A stretch of DNA of 64,000 nucleotides from Microbispora rosea subsp. aerata (lineage in GTDB: Bacteria; Actinomycetota; Actinomycetes; Streptosporangiales; Streptosporangiaceae): NCBI RefSeq assembly GCF_014647835.1, contig NZ_BMPY01000021.1, forward strand, positions 53,563 to 117,562, in the 5' to 3' direction. The notes under the pieces are model-generated. The model saw nothing but the letters and a program-made list of their open reading frames with translations. It did no database searches and was not told where the DNA came from. The position numbers and the translations under genes were made by a program. Shown piece after piece: positions 7,784 through 15,100 of this stretch. The first letter of the stretch is position 1; every line of letters starts with the position of its first letter.

Positions 7784-8647
7784 ATGATCCTCGTGGGTGT
7801 CGACGGCTCGCACGCGGGCATGGAGGCCGCCCGCTGGGCGGCCCGGGAGGCCGATCTGCGCGGCGTCCCCCTGCGCATCGCCAACGCCATCCCCGCCTGG
7901 GCGTGCTCGGCGGTCCCGCAGGGCCGGTTCACGCGCGTCGCCGCGTGGATGCGCGACGGCGCCGCCGCCGTGCTCGGCACCGCCATGGAGCGCGTCCACG
8001 CCGTGGCCCCCGGCGTGCAGGCCGACACCGCGATCCTCGCCGGCGACCCCCGCCCGGCCCTCATCGAGGCCGCCGCGGACGCCGAGCTCCTGGTGATCGG
8101 CAACCACGGGCTCGGCGGCTTCCGCGGCCTGCTGCTCGGCTCGGTCGCGTACGGCGTGGCGGGCCAGGCCCCGTGCGACGTGGCCGTCGTGCGGGAGGTG
8201 CCCGCGGCTCCGCGCCCGGAGATCGTCGCGGGCATCGACGGATCCCCCGCCGGGGCGAGGGTGCTGGACTTCGCCTTCGCCGAGGCGGCGCTGCGCGGGA
8301 TCGGCCTGCGGGTGGTGCACGCCTACAGCCCGCTCCAGGCCGGCGGGGGCTTCGCGCCGGTCCCCGACGACTTCGACGACGAGGAGACCGAGGTGCGGAT
8401 GGTCAGGGAGGCCCTCGCCGGGCGCCGCGGGCTCTATCCCGACGTCAAGGTCGTCGAGGAGGTCGTCCGGGGCCATCCGGCGGAGGTGCTGCGGCACGCG
8501 TCGGCGGGCGCCGAGCTGCTCGTCGTGGGCTCCCGCGGCCACGGCGAGTTCACCGGCCTGCTCCTCGGCTCGGTGTGCCAGGCCATGCTCCACTACGCCA
8601 AGTGCCCCATGGTCGTGGTCCGCACGTCGCGCCGGCCGGCCGGGTAG
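7784..8647 (+). CDS. Universal stress protein with two UspA domains
   Basis: The product has 287 residues. Two UspA folds follow each other: MILVGVDGSHAGMEAARWA ... LLVIGNHGLGGFRGLLLGSVAYGVAGQAPCDVAVV and then IVAGIDGSPAGARVLDFAFAEA ... LLVVGSRGHGEFTGLLLGSVCQAMLHYAKCPMVVV. Both carry the GxxG(H)G-x9-G(S) ATP-binding pattern. Such tandem-domain proteins are cytosolic nucleotide-binding stress factors in actinobacteria. GGGGAGGG sits five bases upstream of the ATG. A second copy of the family is at 37029, and both have the same upstream palindrome. Confidence 0.92.
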   Translation: MILVGVDGSHAGMEAARWAAREADLRGVPLRIANAIPAWACSAVPQGRFTRVAAWMRDGAAAVLGTAMERVHAVAPGVQADTAILAGDPRPALIEAAADAELLVIGNHGLGGFRGLLLGSVAYGVAGQAPCDVAVVREVPAAPRPEIVAGIDGSPAGARVLDFAFAEAALRGIGLRVVHAYSPLQAGGGFAPVPDDFDDEETEVRMVREALAGRRGLYPDVKVVEEVVRGHPAEVLRHASAGAELLVVGSRGHGEFTGLLLGSVCQAMLHYAKCPMVVVRTSRRPAG

Positions 8648-8668
8648 GCGGGCGTGCCGGACATGCGA

Positions 8669-8710
8669 ACGCCCCCGGCGGGCCCGGGTGGACCGGGCCG
8701 CCGGGGGCGT
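8669..8710. terminator. Bidirectional terminator between usp and rbpA
   Basis: A long GC stem (ACGCCCCCGGCGGGCCCGG pairing with the matching strand ending GCCGGGGGCGT, one bulge) around a GTGGA loop lies between the convergent 3' ends of the universal stress gene and rbpA. It would end transcription in both directions. Confidence 0.7.
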
Positions 8711-8719
8711 CGCGGCGTC

Positions 8720-9064
8720 CTACGCGCTCTTGCGCCGCTGCTCCCGCAAAATGGCGAGGCGCTCGGCCAGCACCTCTTCGAGGTCCTCGATCGAGCGGCG
8801 CTCCAGCAGCATGTCCCAGTGGGTCCGCGGGGGCTTCACCTTCTTCTGCTGGGGCTGCTCCGCGTCCACCCGCAACGCCGGGCTGCCGCAGTGCCGGCAC
8901 TCCCAAGTCGTGGGGATCTCGGCCTCGGCGGCAAGCGGGACGGTGGTGAGATGGCCCTTCGGGCACGTGTAGGACACCTCCTGGCGCGGGGCCAGATCGG
9001 TGTTGCGGTCGTTCTCGTAGCTGGTCGCGCCGAGCCGGGTACCGCGAAGTGCACGCTCGCCCAT
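8720..9064 (-). CDS. rbpA: RNA polymerase-binding protein RbpA
   Basis: The product has 114 residues and is collinear with actinobacterial RbpA: MGERALRGTRLGATSYE at the N-terminus, a zinc-binding core (YTCPKGH ... WECRHCG) and the sigma-interacting C-terminal helix (RTHWDMLLERRSIEDLEEVLAERL). RbpA binds RNA polymerase and the principal sigma factor and stabilises the open complex. AGGAGG lies eight bases before the ATG. A SigR-type promoter is visible at 9121-9146, as known for rbpA in Streptomyces. The gene is convergent with the stress protein gene. Confidence 0.96.
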   Translation of the reverse strand: MGERALRGTRLGATSYENDRNTDLAPRQEVSYTCPKGHLTTVPLAAEAEIPTTWECRHCGSPALRVDAEQPQQKKVKPPRTHWDMLLERRSIEDLEEVLAERLAILREQRRKSA

Positions 9065-9120
9065 GTCTTCAAGCCTCCTGAGGTCCCCGCCTTCGAGGGG
9101 GTTCGTTCGCCACCGCGTAC

Positions 9121-9146
9121 AACGCCTGATACCGTGTGTGGATTCC
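9121..9146 (-). promoter_or_regulatory. SigR-type (disulfide-stress ECF sigma) promoter of rbpA
   Basis: On the minus strand GGAAT (9142-9146) is followed after exactly 18 bases by GTT (9121-9123), the SigR consensus GGAAT-N18-GTT. Transcription would start near 9115, giving a leader of about 50 bases. SigR control of rbpA is established in Streptomyces coelicolor; here it is read from the sequence match. Confidence 0.75.
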
Positions 9147-9190
9147 CAGTGGAGACCTGATCCAATCGCGCTTTTTCCGTCCCTCTGGTC

Positions 9191-10540
9191 TCAGATATGC
9201 GCGGGCACCTCGTTCCCCGCCTCACGGATGGCACGCGGCAGGTTGACAACGGCGAGAAGCACGAACCCGAGGACGAAGAACACGATCAGCGACACGATCG
9301 CGGACCGGTAGCTGTCGGTGGCCTGCAACGCCAGCGTGAGCACCAGCGAGCCGAGGAACGCCGAGCCCTTGTCGCTGATCTGGTAGAGGCTGAAATACTC
9401 CGCCTCCCGGCCCGGCGGGATCACCAGGGAGTACAGCGAGCGCGACAGCGCCTGCGTGCCGCCCATGACGATCGCGATGGCGAAGGCGATCGCGTAGAAC
9501 TGGATCGCCGCGCCCTTCTGCAGGAAGTAGGCCACCACCACCACGGCCGTCCACACGACCAGGCTGGCCAGGACCGTGCGCTTGGTCCCGATCCTGGCGG
9601 CGAGCCGCCCGAGCCCCAGCGCGCCGCCGACGGCGATGAACTGCACCATGAGGATCGCCCCGATCTGGTGCGTCTGGCTGAGCTCCAGCTCCTGGTCGGC
9701 GTACGTCGCGGAGAACCCGATGATCGTCTGCACGCCGTCGTTGTAGACCAGGTACGCCGCGAGGAACAGCAGCGTGCGGGGGTAGCGCCGCAGGTCGGCG
9801 ATCGTGCGGCCGAGCTGGCGGATGCTGCCCGTCACGACCTTGGCCGCGGTCGTCTCGTGGACCGCCACGCGCCGGTTGCGCAGGCGCAGCATCGGGATGA
9901 GCGTGAACGCGCCCCACCACAGGCCCGCCGAGGCCAGGCTGATCCGCACCGCCAGGCCCTCCTCGACCGCGCCGGACAGGTAGACGACCAGGTTGAGCGC
10001 GAGCAGCAGGCCGCCGCCGAGATAGCCGAAGCCCCACCCCCTGCTGGAGATCGCGTCGCGTTCCTCCGCGCCGGAGATCTGCGGCAGGAAGGAGTCGTAG
10101 ACCACGATCGACGCGCCGAACGTCACGTTGGCGATCAGGAACAGCGCCCCGCCGAGCAGGTAGGCGTCACCGGACACGAAGTAGAAGCCGAGCGTGGCCG
10201 TCGCGCCGGCGTAGGCGAGGAACCCCAGGATCTGCTTCTTGCGGCCGATGTGGTCGGCCAGCGCGCCGATGATCGGCATGGTGACGATCTGCAGCAGCAC
10301 CGAGATCGTCACCAGGGTGGTGAAGTACGCCTTCGGCCGCAGGTCCAGGCCGAGGAACGACACGAAGCCGCCCTCGCCGCCCGCCGCCGTCGTGGCGACC
10401 GAGGTCAGGTACGGCCCGAGGAAGACGGTCAGGACGGTCGTCTGGAACGCCGAGTTGGCCCAGTCGTACCAGTACCAGCCGCGTTGCTCGCGCCGCCGCG
10501 CCTCGGGAGTCTCCTCTTCGACGACCTGGGGGGCGGTCAT
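9191..10540 (-). CDS. MFS transporter of the UMF1/Atg22-like family
   Basis: The product has 449 residues and about 12 hydrophobic segments. The N-terminal signature RGWYWYDWANSAFQTTVLTVFLGPYLT and the internal SSRGWGFGYLGGGLLLALNL and GGTQALSRSLYSLVIPPGREAEYFSLYQISDKGSAFLG segments define the UMF1 (vacuole-effluxer Atg22-like) branch of the major facilitator superfamily. Bacterial members have no firmly known substrate; amino-acid efflux has been proposed from the yeast relative. AGGAGAG precedes the ATG. The gene stands alone, upstream of rbpA but with its own 3' end. Confidence 0.88.
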   Translation of the reverse strand: MTAPQVVEEETPEARRREQRGWYWYDWANSAFQTTVLTVFLGPYLTSVATTAAGGEGGFVSFLGLDLRPKAYFTTLVTISVLLQIVTMPIIGALADHIGRKKQILGFLAYAGATATLGFYFVSGDAYLLGGALFLIANVTFGASIVVYDSFLPQISGAEERDAISSRGWGFGYLGGGLLLALNLVVYLSGAVEEGLAVRISLASAGLWWGAFTLIPMLRLRNRRVAVHETTAAKVVTGSIRQLGRTIADLRRYPRTLLFLAAYLVYNDGVQTIIGFSATYADQELELSQTHQIGAILMVQFIAVGGALGLGRLAARIGTKRTVLASLVVWTAVVVVAYFLQKGAAIQFYAIAFAIAIVMGGTQALSRSLYSLVIPPGREAEYFSLYQISDKGSAFLGSLVLTLALQATDSYRSAIVSLIVFFVLGFVLLAVVNLPRAIREAGNEVPAHI

Positions 10541-10718
10541 GGTCTCTCCTCACGGGGTGGAGCGTCGCCGGGCCCGGGGATCGGCGAGGCCGGAGTTCGG
10601 CAGGGCCGGATCGCGGGCCCCGGGGCGCGGGGGACGGGGGTCGGCGGACGGGTTCGGCGGGCAGGGGCGACGGACGCTGCTCAGCGGGGCGGCCCGGGCC
10701 GCGGGAGCTGGCCCGGGG

Positions 10719-11516
10719 TCACGACGCGACCGGGCGGGAGTGCCACAGCCCGCGTGACTTCAGCACGTCGCGCAGGCCGCTGACGTTGTCCGTCATGATC
10801 CCGTCCACACCGAGATCCAGCAGGTAGGACATCGTCGCCGGGTCGTTGACCGTCCACACGTGCACCTGCATGCCGATCGCGTGGGCGGTGCGCACGAGGG
10901 CGCGGGTGGTCACCCGCAGGCCGCGGAACCCGATCGGCGCCTGGGCGCACGGCACCCCCGCCTTGGCCAGCCCGGCCAGCAGCCTGCCGTAGCCGCCTCC
11001 CATCGCGGCCGTACGCAGGGCCGCCAGGCCGCGCGGGCCGAGCGAGAAGCAGACCTCCCGGTCGACGGCGCGCCGGGCGCGCGCCAGCCGCGCGTCGGAG
11101 AACGAGGTCAGGCACACCCGGTCGTAGGCGCGGGTGCGGCGGATCGCCCGGGCCAGCGGCTCGATCGCGGCGCTCTCCTTGACGTCGATGTTGAACCGCA
11201 CGTCGGGCCAGGTGCCCAGCAGGTCTTCCAGCAGCGGGATCTCGTGCACCCCGCCGATCCTGGCCTTGCGGACCTCGCGGTAGGGGAGCTGGGAGATGCG
11301 GCCCGTACGGTCGGTGACCCGGTTGAGGGTGTGGTCGTGGAACGCCAGCAGGACGCCGTCGGCGGTGGCGTGCGCGTCGGTCTCCAGGTAGGTGTAGCCG
11401 AGCTCGACCGCCCGGGAGAAGGCCGCCATGGTGTTCTCGCGAGCCTCCAGCGCCCCGCCTCGATGCGCGAAGGCGAGCGGTCCGGGGTGGTCGAGAAACG
11501 CGAAACGGCGGTGCAC
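10719..11516 (-). CDS. Glycerophosphodiester phosphodiesterase
   Basis: The product has 265 residues. It carries the GDPD motifs AFAHRGGALEARENTMAAF (catalytic His and metal-binding Glu), YLETDAHATADGVLLAFHDHTLNR and VHVWTVNDPATMSYLLDLGVDGIMTDN. It hydrolyses glycerophosphodiesters to glycerol 3-phosphate and an alcohol, probably in the cytoplasm since no signal peptide is visible. The GTG at 11516 is chosen: homology begins just after it, and a promoter (CTGACT-N17-CATACT) ends seven bases upstream, so the mRNA is probably leaderless. Longer starts up to 11669 are open but would lie upstream of that promoter. Confidence 0.85.
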   Translation of the reverse strand: MHRRFAFLDHPGPLAFAHRGGALEARENTMAAFSRAVELGYTYLETDAHATADGVLLAFHDHTLNRVTDRTGRISQLPYREVRKARIGGVHEIPLLEDLLGTWPDVRFNIDVKESAAIEPLARAIRRTRAYDRVCLTSFSDARLARARRAVDREVCFSLGPRGLAALRTAAMGGGYGRLLAGLAKAGVPCAQAPIGFRGLRVTTRALVRTAHAIGMQVHVWTVNDPATMSYLLDLGVDGIMTDNVSGLRDVLKSRGLWHSRPVAS

Positions 11517-11820
11517 GAGAGGGAGTATGCCGGGTTCCGCCCACACAGTCAGCGCACGAAGGTGAACATTTGCGTCACAAGAGTCCCTTATCATCGCCGG
11601 GGAAAAAAGTTGCGCTCCGGCGTGACGCGGTTCACGACGTGTCCGCCTGTCCTCGCACAGTTTGATCACCCCCGGCGGCCGGCGACGATCACCGCCACCG
11701 GTCGTGGCGTGCGGCGGCCGCGTCGCCGGTTCTCACCGGCCGCCGCCCGCGACCGGAACGCGTCGCGGGAGCGGCGGCCGCGGGAGCCCGGGGCGAACGG
11801 ACCGGGGGTGTGGGGGCCGG
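11517..11820. other. Intergenic region upstream of the phosphodiesterase gene
   Basis: This 304-bp gap holds the phosphodiesterase promoter at 11524-11552 and the 3' flank of the SpoU gene. An A-rich run (GGGGAAAAAAG) near 11600 stands out in base composition. No further gene is seen. Confidence 0.4.
11524..11552 (-). promoter_or_regulatory. Promoter for a leaderless phosphodiesterase transcript
   Basis: On the minus strand CTGACT (11547-11552) and CATACT (11524-11529) are separated by 17 bases. The GTG start follows seven bases after the -10 element, so transcription should begin at or next to the start codon. No Shine-Dalgarno is present, in agreement. Confidence 0.55.
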
Positions 11821-12372
11821 TTACCCGGCGGACGCCGCCCATTCCTGCCGCCGGGTCTCCGCCATCGCGATGGCCGCGGCGACCGCCACGTTGACCGAGC
11901 CGACCTTGCCGACCTGGGGGATGTAGGCCACCGAGTCGACCGTCTCCAGGCAGGCGGGGGAGCAGCCGTGGTCCTCGCTGCCGAGCACCAGGCAGACGTC
12001 GCCGTCGAGCTTGGCCTCGTGCAGCGGCACGGCGTCGCCGGTCAGCTCGACGGCGACGACCCGGAAGCCCTCCTCCCTCGCGGCGCGTACGGCCTCGGCC
12101 ACCCGGACCGGCTCGTGCCACTCGACCAGCCGGTCGGTGCCGAGCGCGGTCTTCTGCGCCTTGGGGTTGGTGGGCGGGGTGGAGTTGCCGGCCAGCCAGA
12201 TCGTCTCCACGCCGAAGGCGGCGGCCGTACGGAAGATCGACCCGATGTTGAAGGGGCCGGTCACCGATTCGAGGATCAGCGCGAGACGGCCCCGGGTATT
12301 GCGGCGCCAGGTGCGGTTGAGCCGCTTGACGTCGGTCGGCTTGAGCTGCCTGCGCGGGTTGGGAGTGCTCAT
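11821..12372 (-). CDS. SpoU/TrmH-family 2'-O-ribose RNA methyltransferase
   Basis: The product has 183 residues and the SPOUT motifs: N-terminal motif 1 LILESVTGPFNIGSIFRTAAAFGVE, motif 2 DVCLVLGSEDHGCSP and motif 3 SVAYIPQVGKVGSVNVAVAAAIAM, which form the trefoil-knot SAM site. It is small, without an N-terminal RNA-binding extension, and resembles the TrmH-type tRNA (guanosine-18) group. It starts seven bases after the stop of the upstream methyltransferase gene, so both are probably co-transcribed as an RNA-modification unit. Confidence 0.88.
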   Translation of the reverse strand: MSTPNPRRQLKPTDVKRLNRTWRRNTRGRLALILESVTGPFNIGSIFRTAAAFGVETIWLAGNSTPPTNPKAQKTALGTDRLVEWHEPVRVAEAVRAAREEGFRVVAVELTGDAVPLHEAKLDGDVCLVLGSEDHGCSPACLETVDSVAYIPQVGKVGSVNVAVAAAIAMAETRRQEWAASAG

Positions 12373-12379
12373 CGGGCGC

Positions 12380-12994
12380 TCATCGCTCCTGGGTCGCTGC
12401 GGTGCGGGCGTCGGCCCGCAGGACGCGGTAGGCCGACCGGGAGGCCAGCCGGGACGTGGGCCAGCCCTGCTCGCTCAGCCAGCGCTGCAGGGAGTCGGAG
12501 CCGAGGTGCTTCTGGACGACCAGGTACGCGCTGCCGTCGGGGGTGAGCCGGTCGAGCCACCGGGTCAGCATTTCGTGCAGCGCGGCCTTGCCGATCCGGA
12601 TGGCCGGGTTCGACCAGATGGCCCGGAACCGGACGTCCTCCGGCACCTCGTCGGCGTGCACCGACCTTACTTTGTCAAGGCCGGCGCTCTCGGCGTTCCG
12701 GGCGCACAGCTCCACCGAGCGCCGGTTGACGTCGACGGCCCACACCGTGGCCTTCGGCGCACGCGACGCCATCGTCAGCGCGATGGGCCCGTAGCCGCAG
12801 CCCAGGTCGAGCAGGTCGCCCTCGGCCGGGGGCGGCGGGACGGTCTCCAGCAGCACCCGCGTCCCCGGGTCGACGCGTTCGGGGGAGAACACCCCGCGGT
12901 CGGTCTCCAGCCGCAGGTGCAGATCCGGGAGGACCAGGGTGACCGAGCCGGGCCGGCTGGCCGCCTGGGGGCTGTCCTCGAAGTAATGCGCCAC
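12380..12994 (-). CDS. Class I SAM methyltransferase, RsmC/RlmG-like
   Basis: The product has 204 residues: VAHYFEDSP start, SAM-binding motif LLDLGCGYGPIAL and WSNPAIRIGKAALHEMLTRWL, where NPA replaces the NPP(F/Y) tetrapeptide of guanine-N2 methyltransferases. The layout matches the single-domain RsmC-like proteins of actinobacteria that are thought to methylate rRNA. The GTG at 12994 is chosen because homology begins there; it has no Shine-Dalgarno, but an extended -10 (TGGTACGTT) ends seven bases upstream, so the transcript may be leaderless. It is divergent from the sigma factor gene. Confidence 0.82.
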   Translation of the reverse strand: MAHYFEDSPQAASRPGSVTLVLPDLHLRLETDRGVFSPERVDPGTRVLLETVPPPPAEGDLLDLGCGYGPIALTMASRAPKATVWAVDVNRRSVELCARNAESAGLDKVRSVHADEVPEDVRFRAIWSNPAIRIGKAALHEMLTRWLDRLTPDGSAYLVVQKHLGSDSLQRWLSEQGWPTSRLASRSAYRVLRADARTAATQER

Positions 12995-13122
12995 GTGCTC
13001 AAACGTACCAACGCCGGAGACCGGTGATCGCCACGCGTGCGAGCGGCGAAGACGGGCTGAAACAGTTCCGGCCGTGCGGACAGGTACGAGATGACGGACA
13101 AACCGGCGAAGGGGGAGTATCG

Positions 13123-13683
13123 GTGGCCCGCTCGGACCTGAGGCGTCGATTCGAGGAGATCTACATGGCGCACTACGCGGATCTCCTCGGATATGTACGG
13201 CGCCGCACCGAATCCCCCGAGGACGCCGCGGACGCTCTCGCCGAGACCTTCGCCACGGCGTGGCGCCGCATCGGCGACGTCCCGGCCGGTCCGTCGGCCC
13301 GATTATGGCTGTACGGCGTGGCCAGGCGGGTGCTGGCCAACGGCCGAAGGTCCGAGGCCCGCAGGAGCGCGCTCGTGGAGCGGCTCGGCGCGGAGCTCGG
13401 CCGATGGGACGACCTCGGCTGGACCCCGGATCGCGAGGATCTCGACGCCGTGCGCGCGGCGTTCCGGCGGCTCGGCCCCGACGACCGCGAGGTGCTCGCG
13501 CTGGCGAGCTGGGAGGGTCTGGGATCGGCGGAGATCGCCACGGTGCTGGGCTGCTCGCGCGGCGCCGCCCGCCTCCGGCTGCACCGGGCCCGCAAGCGTC
13601 TCGCCGGGGAGCTGAGCTCCGCCGGGGTGGACGTGGCCCGCTACCGCACGCGGATGCCGGTGCTGGCGGGAGGGGAGGCGTGA
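13123..13683 (+). CDS. ECF-type RNA polymerase sigma factor
   Basis: The product has 186 residues. Region 2 (RFEEIYMAHYADLLGYVRRRTESPEDAADALAETFATAWRR) and region 4 (LGPDDREVLALASWEGLGSAEIATVLGCSRGAARLRLHRARKRL) are present with a short linker, the two-domain layout of extracytoplasmic-function sigma factors. GGGGGAG five bases upstream supports GTG at 13123. Its stop overlaps the start of a membrane protein gene (ATGA), the usual arrangement for a sigma/anti-sigma pair. The target promoters are unknown. Confidence 0.88.
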   Translation: MARSDLRRRFEEIYMAHYADLLGYVRRRTESPEDAADALAETFATAWRRIGDVPAGPSARLWLYGVARRVLANGRRSEARRSALVERLGAELGRWDDLGWTPDREDLDAVRAAFRRLGPDDREVLALASWEGLGSAEIATVLGCSRGAARLRLHRARKRLAGELSSAGVDVARYRTRMPVLAGGEA

Positions 13684-14558
13684 TGACCCGCGACCACGAT
13701 GACCTGCACCGGCTCGTCGCCGCGATCGCCCCGGACCCCGGCCCGGGGATGACGCCGACCGCCCTGGAACTGCTGGAGGAGATCGTCTCGGGTCCGGCTC
13801 CGGCGCCCCGCCGCCGGAGGGCGACGGAGGCGGTGATCGGCGCCGCCCGGGCCGTCCTGCGCGGCCCTCGCCTGGTGCCCGTGATCGTCGCGCTCACCGC
13901 CGTCCTGCTCGCCGTGGGCTGGCTCGTGCCCGGGGCGCCCGGTCTCGGTCCGGCACCCGCCTCCGCCGCGCTCGAGATCAAGCGCGACGGCGACCACTAC
14001 GTCGTCATGTTCCGCGACCTGTACGCCGCCCCCGCGTCGTACCAGCGGGAACTGCGTCAGCGGGGCCTCGACGTGGACGTGCGGCTCGTGCCGGCGGCGG
14101 CGGCCTCGGCGGGACGGGTGGTCTACTTCGACGGCACCCGCGACCTCAGCGCGATCAAGCCGATAAAGGCGCCGGGCGAGTGCGTGCGGCCGTTCGGCTG
14201 CCCGATCGGCTTCCGCATCCCGGTCGGCTTCCGCGGGCACGCCACCGTGCTGGTCGGCCGCCCCGCACGGCCGGGAGAACGGCACGGCTTCTCGGAGGCC
14301 GTGGACATGGAGGGCCGGCCCTTCCACTGCGTGGACTACGTCAACAAGACCGTCGCCCGGGTCCTGCCGCTGCTGCGGGAGCGCGACGTGCGGGCGGAGT
14401 TCGTCTCCTACACCTTCGCGGCCAGGCCGTCCGCCCCCGCCGACTGGTACGTCCACGAGGGGGTCATGGTCGCCGACGGGCAGGCGCTCCTGCTCGTCAA
14501 CCCCACTCCGAACCCCCGGCCGCGCCCCGGAGACGCCTTCTGCGCCGAACGCCGGTGA
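13683..14558 (+). CDS. Membrane-anchored partner of the ECF sigma factor (putative anti-sigma)
   Basis: The product has 291 residues: a cytoplasmic N-terminus of about 65 residues (MTRDHDDLHRLVAAIAPDPG), one transmembrane helix (LVPVIVALTAVLLAVGWLVPG) and an extracytoplasmic domain of about 200 residues with four cysteines (ECVRPFGC, HCVDY, AFCAERR). The four-base overlap with the sigma gene indicates coupled translation. The position and topology fit an anti-sigma or sensor protein, but the short cytoplasmic part shows no ZAS zinc motif. The cysteines could form disulfides outside the membrane. No family name is assigned. Confidence 0.7.
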   Translation: MTRDHDDLHRLVAAIAPDPGPGMTPTALELLEEIVSGPAPAPRRRRATEAVIGAARAVLRGPRLVPVIVALTAVLLAVGWLVPGAPGLGPAPASAALEIKRDGDHYVVMFRDLYAAPASYQRELRQRGLDVDVRLVPAAAASAGRVVYFDGTRDLSAIKPIKAPGECVRPFGCPIGFRIPVGFRGHATVLVGRPARPGERHGFSEAVDMEGRPFHCVDYVNKTVARVLPLLRERDVRAEFVSYTFAARPSAPADWYVHEGVMVADGQALLLVNPTPNPRPRPGDAFCAERR

Positions 14559-15100
14559 GACCCCGGCGCCCCTGAGATCTCGACCTCTCTGAGACCCCGG
14601 CGTCCCCGGGAGCTCGGCTTCCCCGAGACCCGGGCGTCGCCGGCGACGGCCCCGCGTCCCCATCGCGGCGTGGCCCGTGCCCGGCGGGCGGGCGCGGACG
14701 CCGCCCGCGCTGGTTGCGGTGGATCGCGCCGCCGGTGCCGATCGGCGTACCTCACCAGCCCGCCCGGCCGCCCGGTCGGCGCGGTGTCCGTGTCGGTGTC
14801 CCCGCCCGCGCTGGTTGCGGTGGATCGCGCCGCCGGTGTCGGTCGGTGTGGCCGATGGCCCGCCCCGGTCGGCCGTGGGCGCGGTGTCCGTGTCGGTGTC
14901 CCCGCCCGTTCTTGTCGCGGTAAATCGCGTCGCCGGTGCCGATCGGCGTACCTCACCAGCCCGCCCCGGCCGGCCGCCGACGTGGCGTCCGTGTCGTCTT
15001 CCCGTCCACACCGGCCGGTTTCCCCGCGCCGGTCCCGGCATGCCCGCAGCCGTGCCCGGCCGCCGCCCGGCCGATCTTCCCCGCAACGAAGGGATTCGTC
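14559..15100. other. Intergenic region dominated by tandem repeats
   Basis: This 542-bp gap has no convincing gene. It opens with short CCTGAGAY/GGCGTCCCC-like repeats, then contains the three-copy 100-bp tandem repeat at 14701-15001. The last 100 bp carry the ribosome binding site (AAGGGA) of the membrane protein gene. Confidence 0.55.
14701..15001. repeat. Three tandem copies of a ~100-bp repeat
   Basis: Copies lie at 14701-14801, 14802-14901 and 14902-15001. Each begins with CCGCCCGYKCTKGTYGCGGT and ends with GCGTCCGTGTCG followed by a short TCC. Copies 1 and 3 share GGTGCCGATCGGCGTACCTC, while copy 2 differs in that segment. The 100-101 bp period is constant. Copy 1 to 2 identity is highest at the ends. 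No long open frame is conserved in all copies, so a noncoding role is more likely. Confidence 0.75.

Noticed and set aside
13641-15086. Long open frame on the minus strand through the tandem repeat
   Set aside because: It is opposite the anti-sigma gene, has low-complexity RGHRHGHRAD-type composition and no ribosome binding site; a GC-rich shadow.
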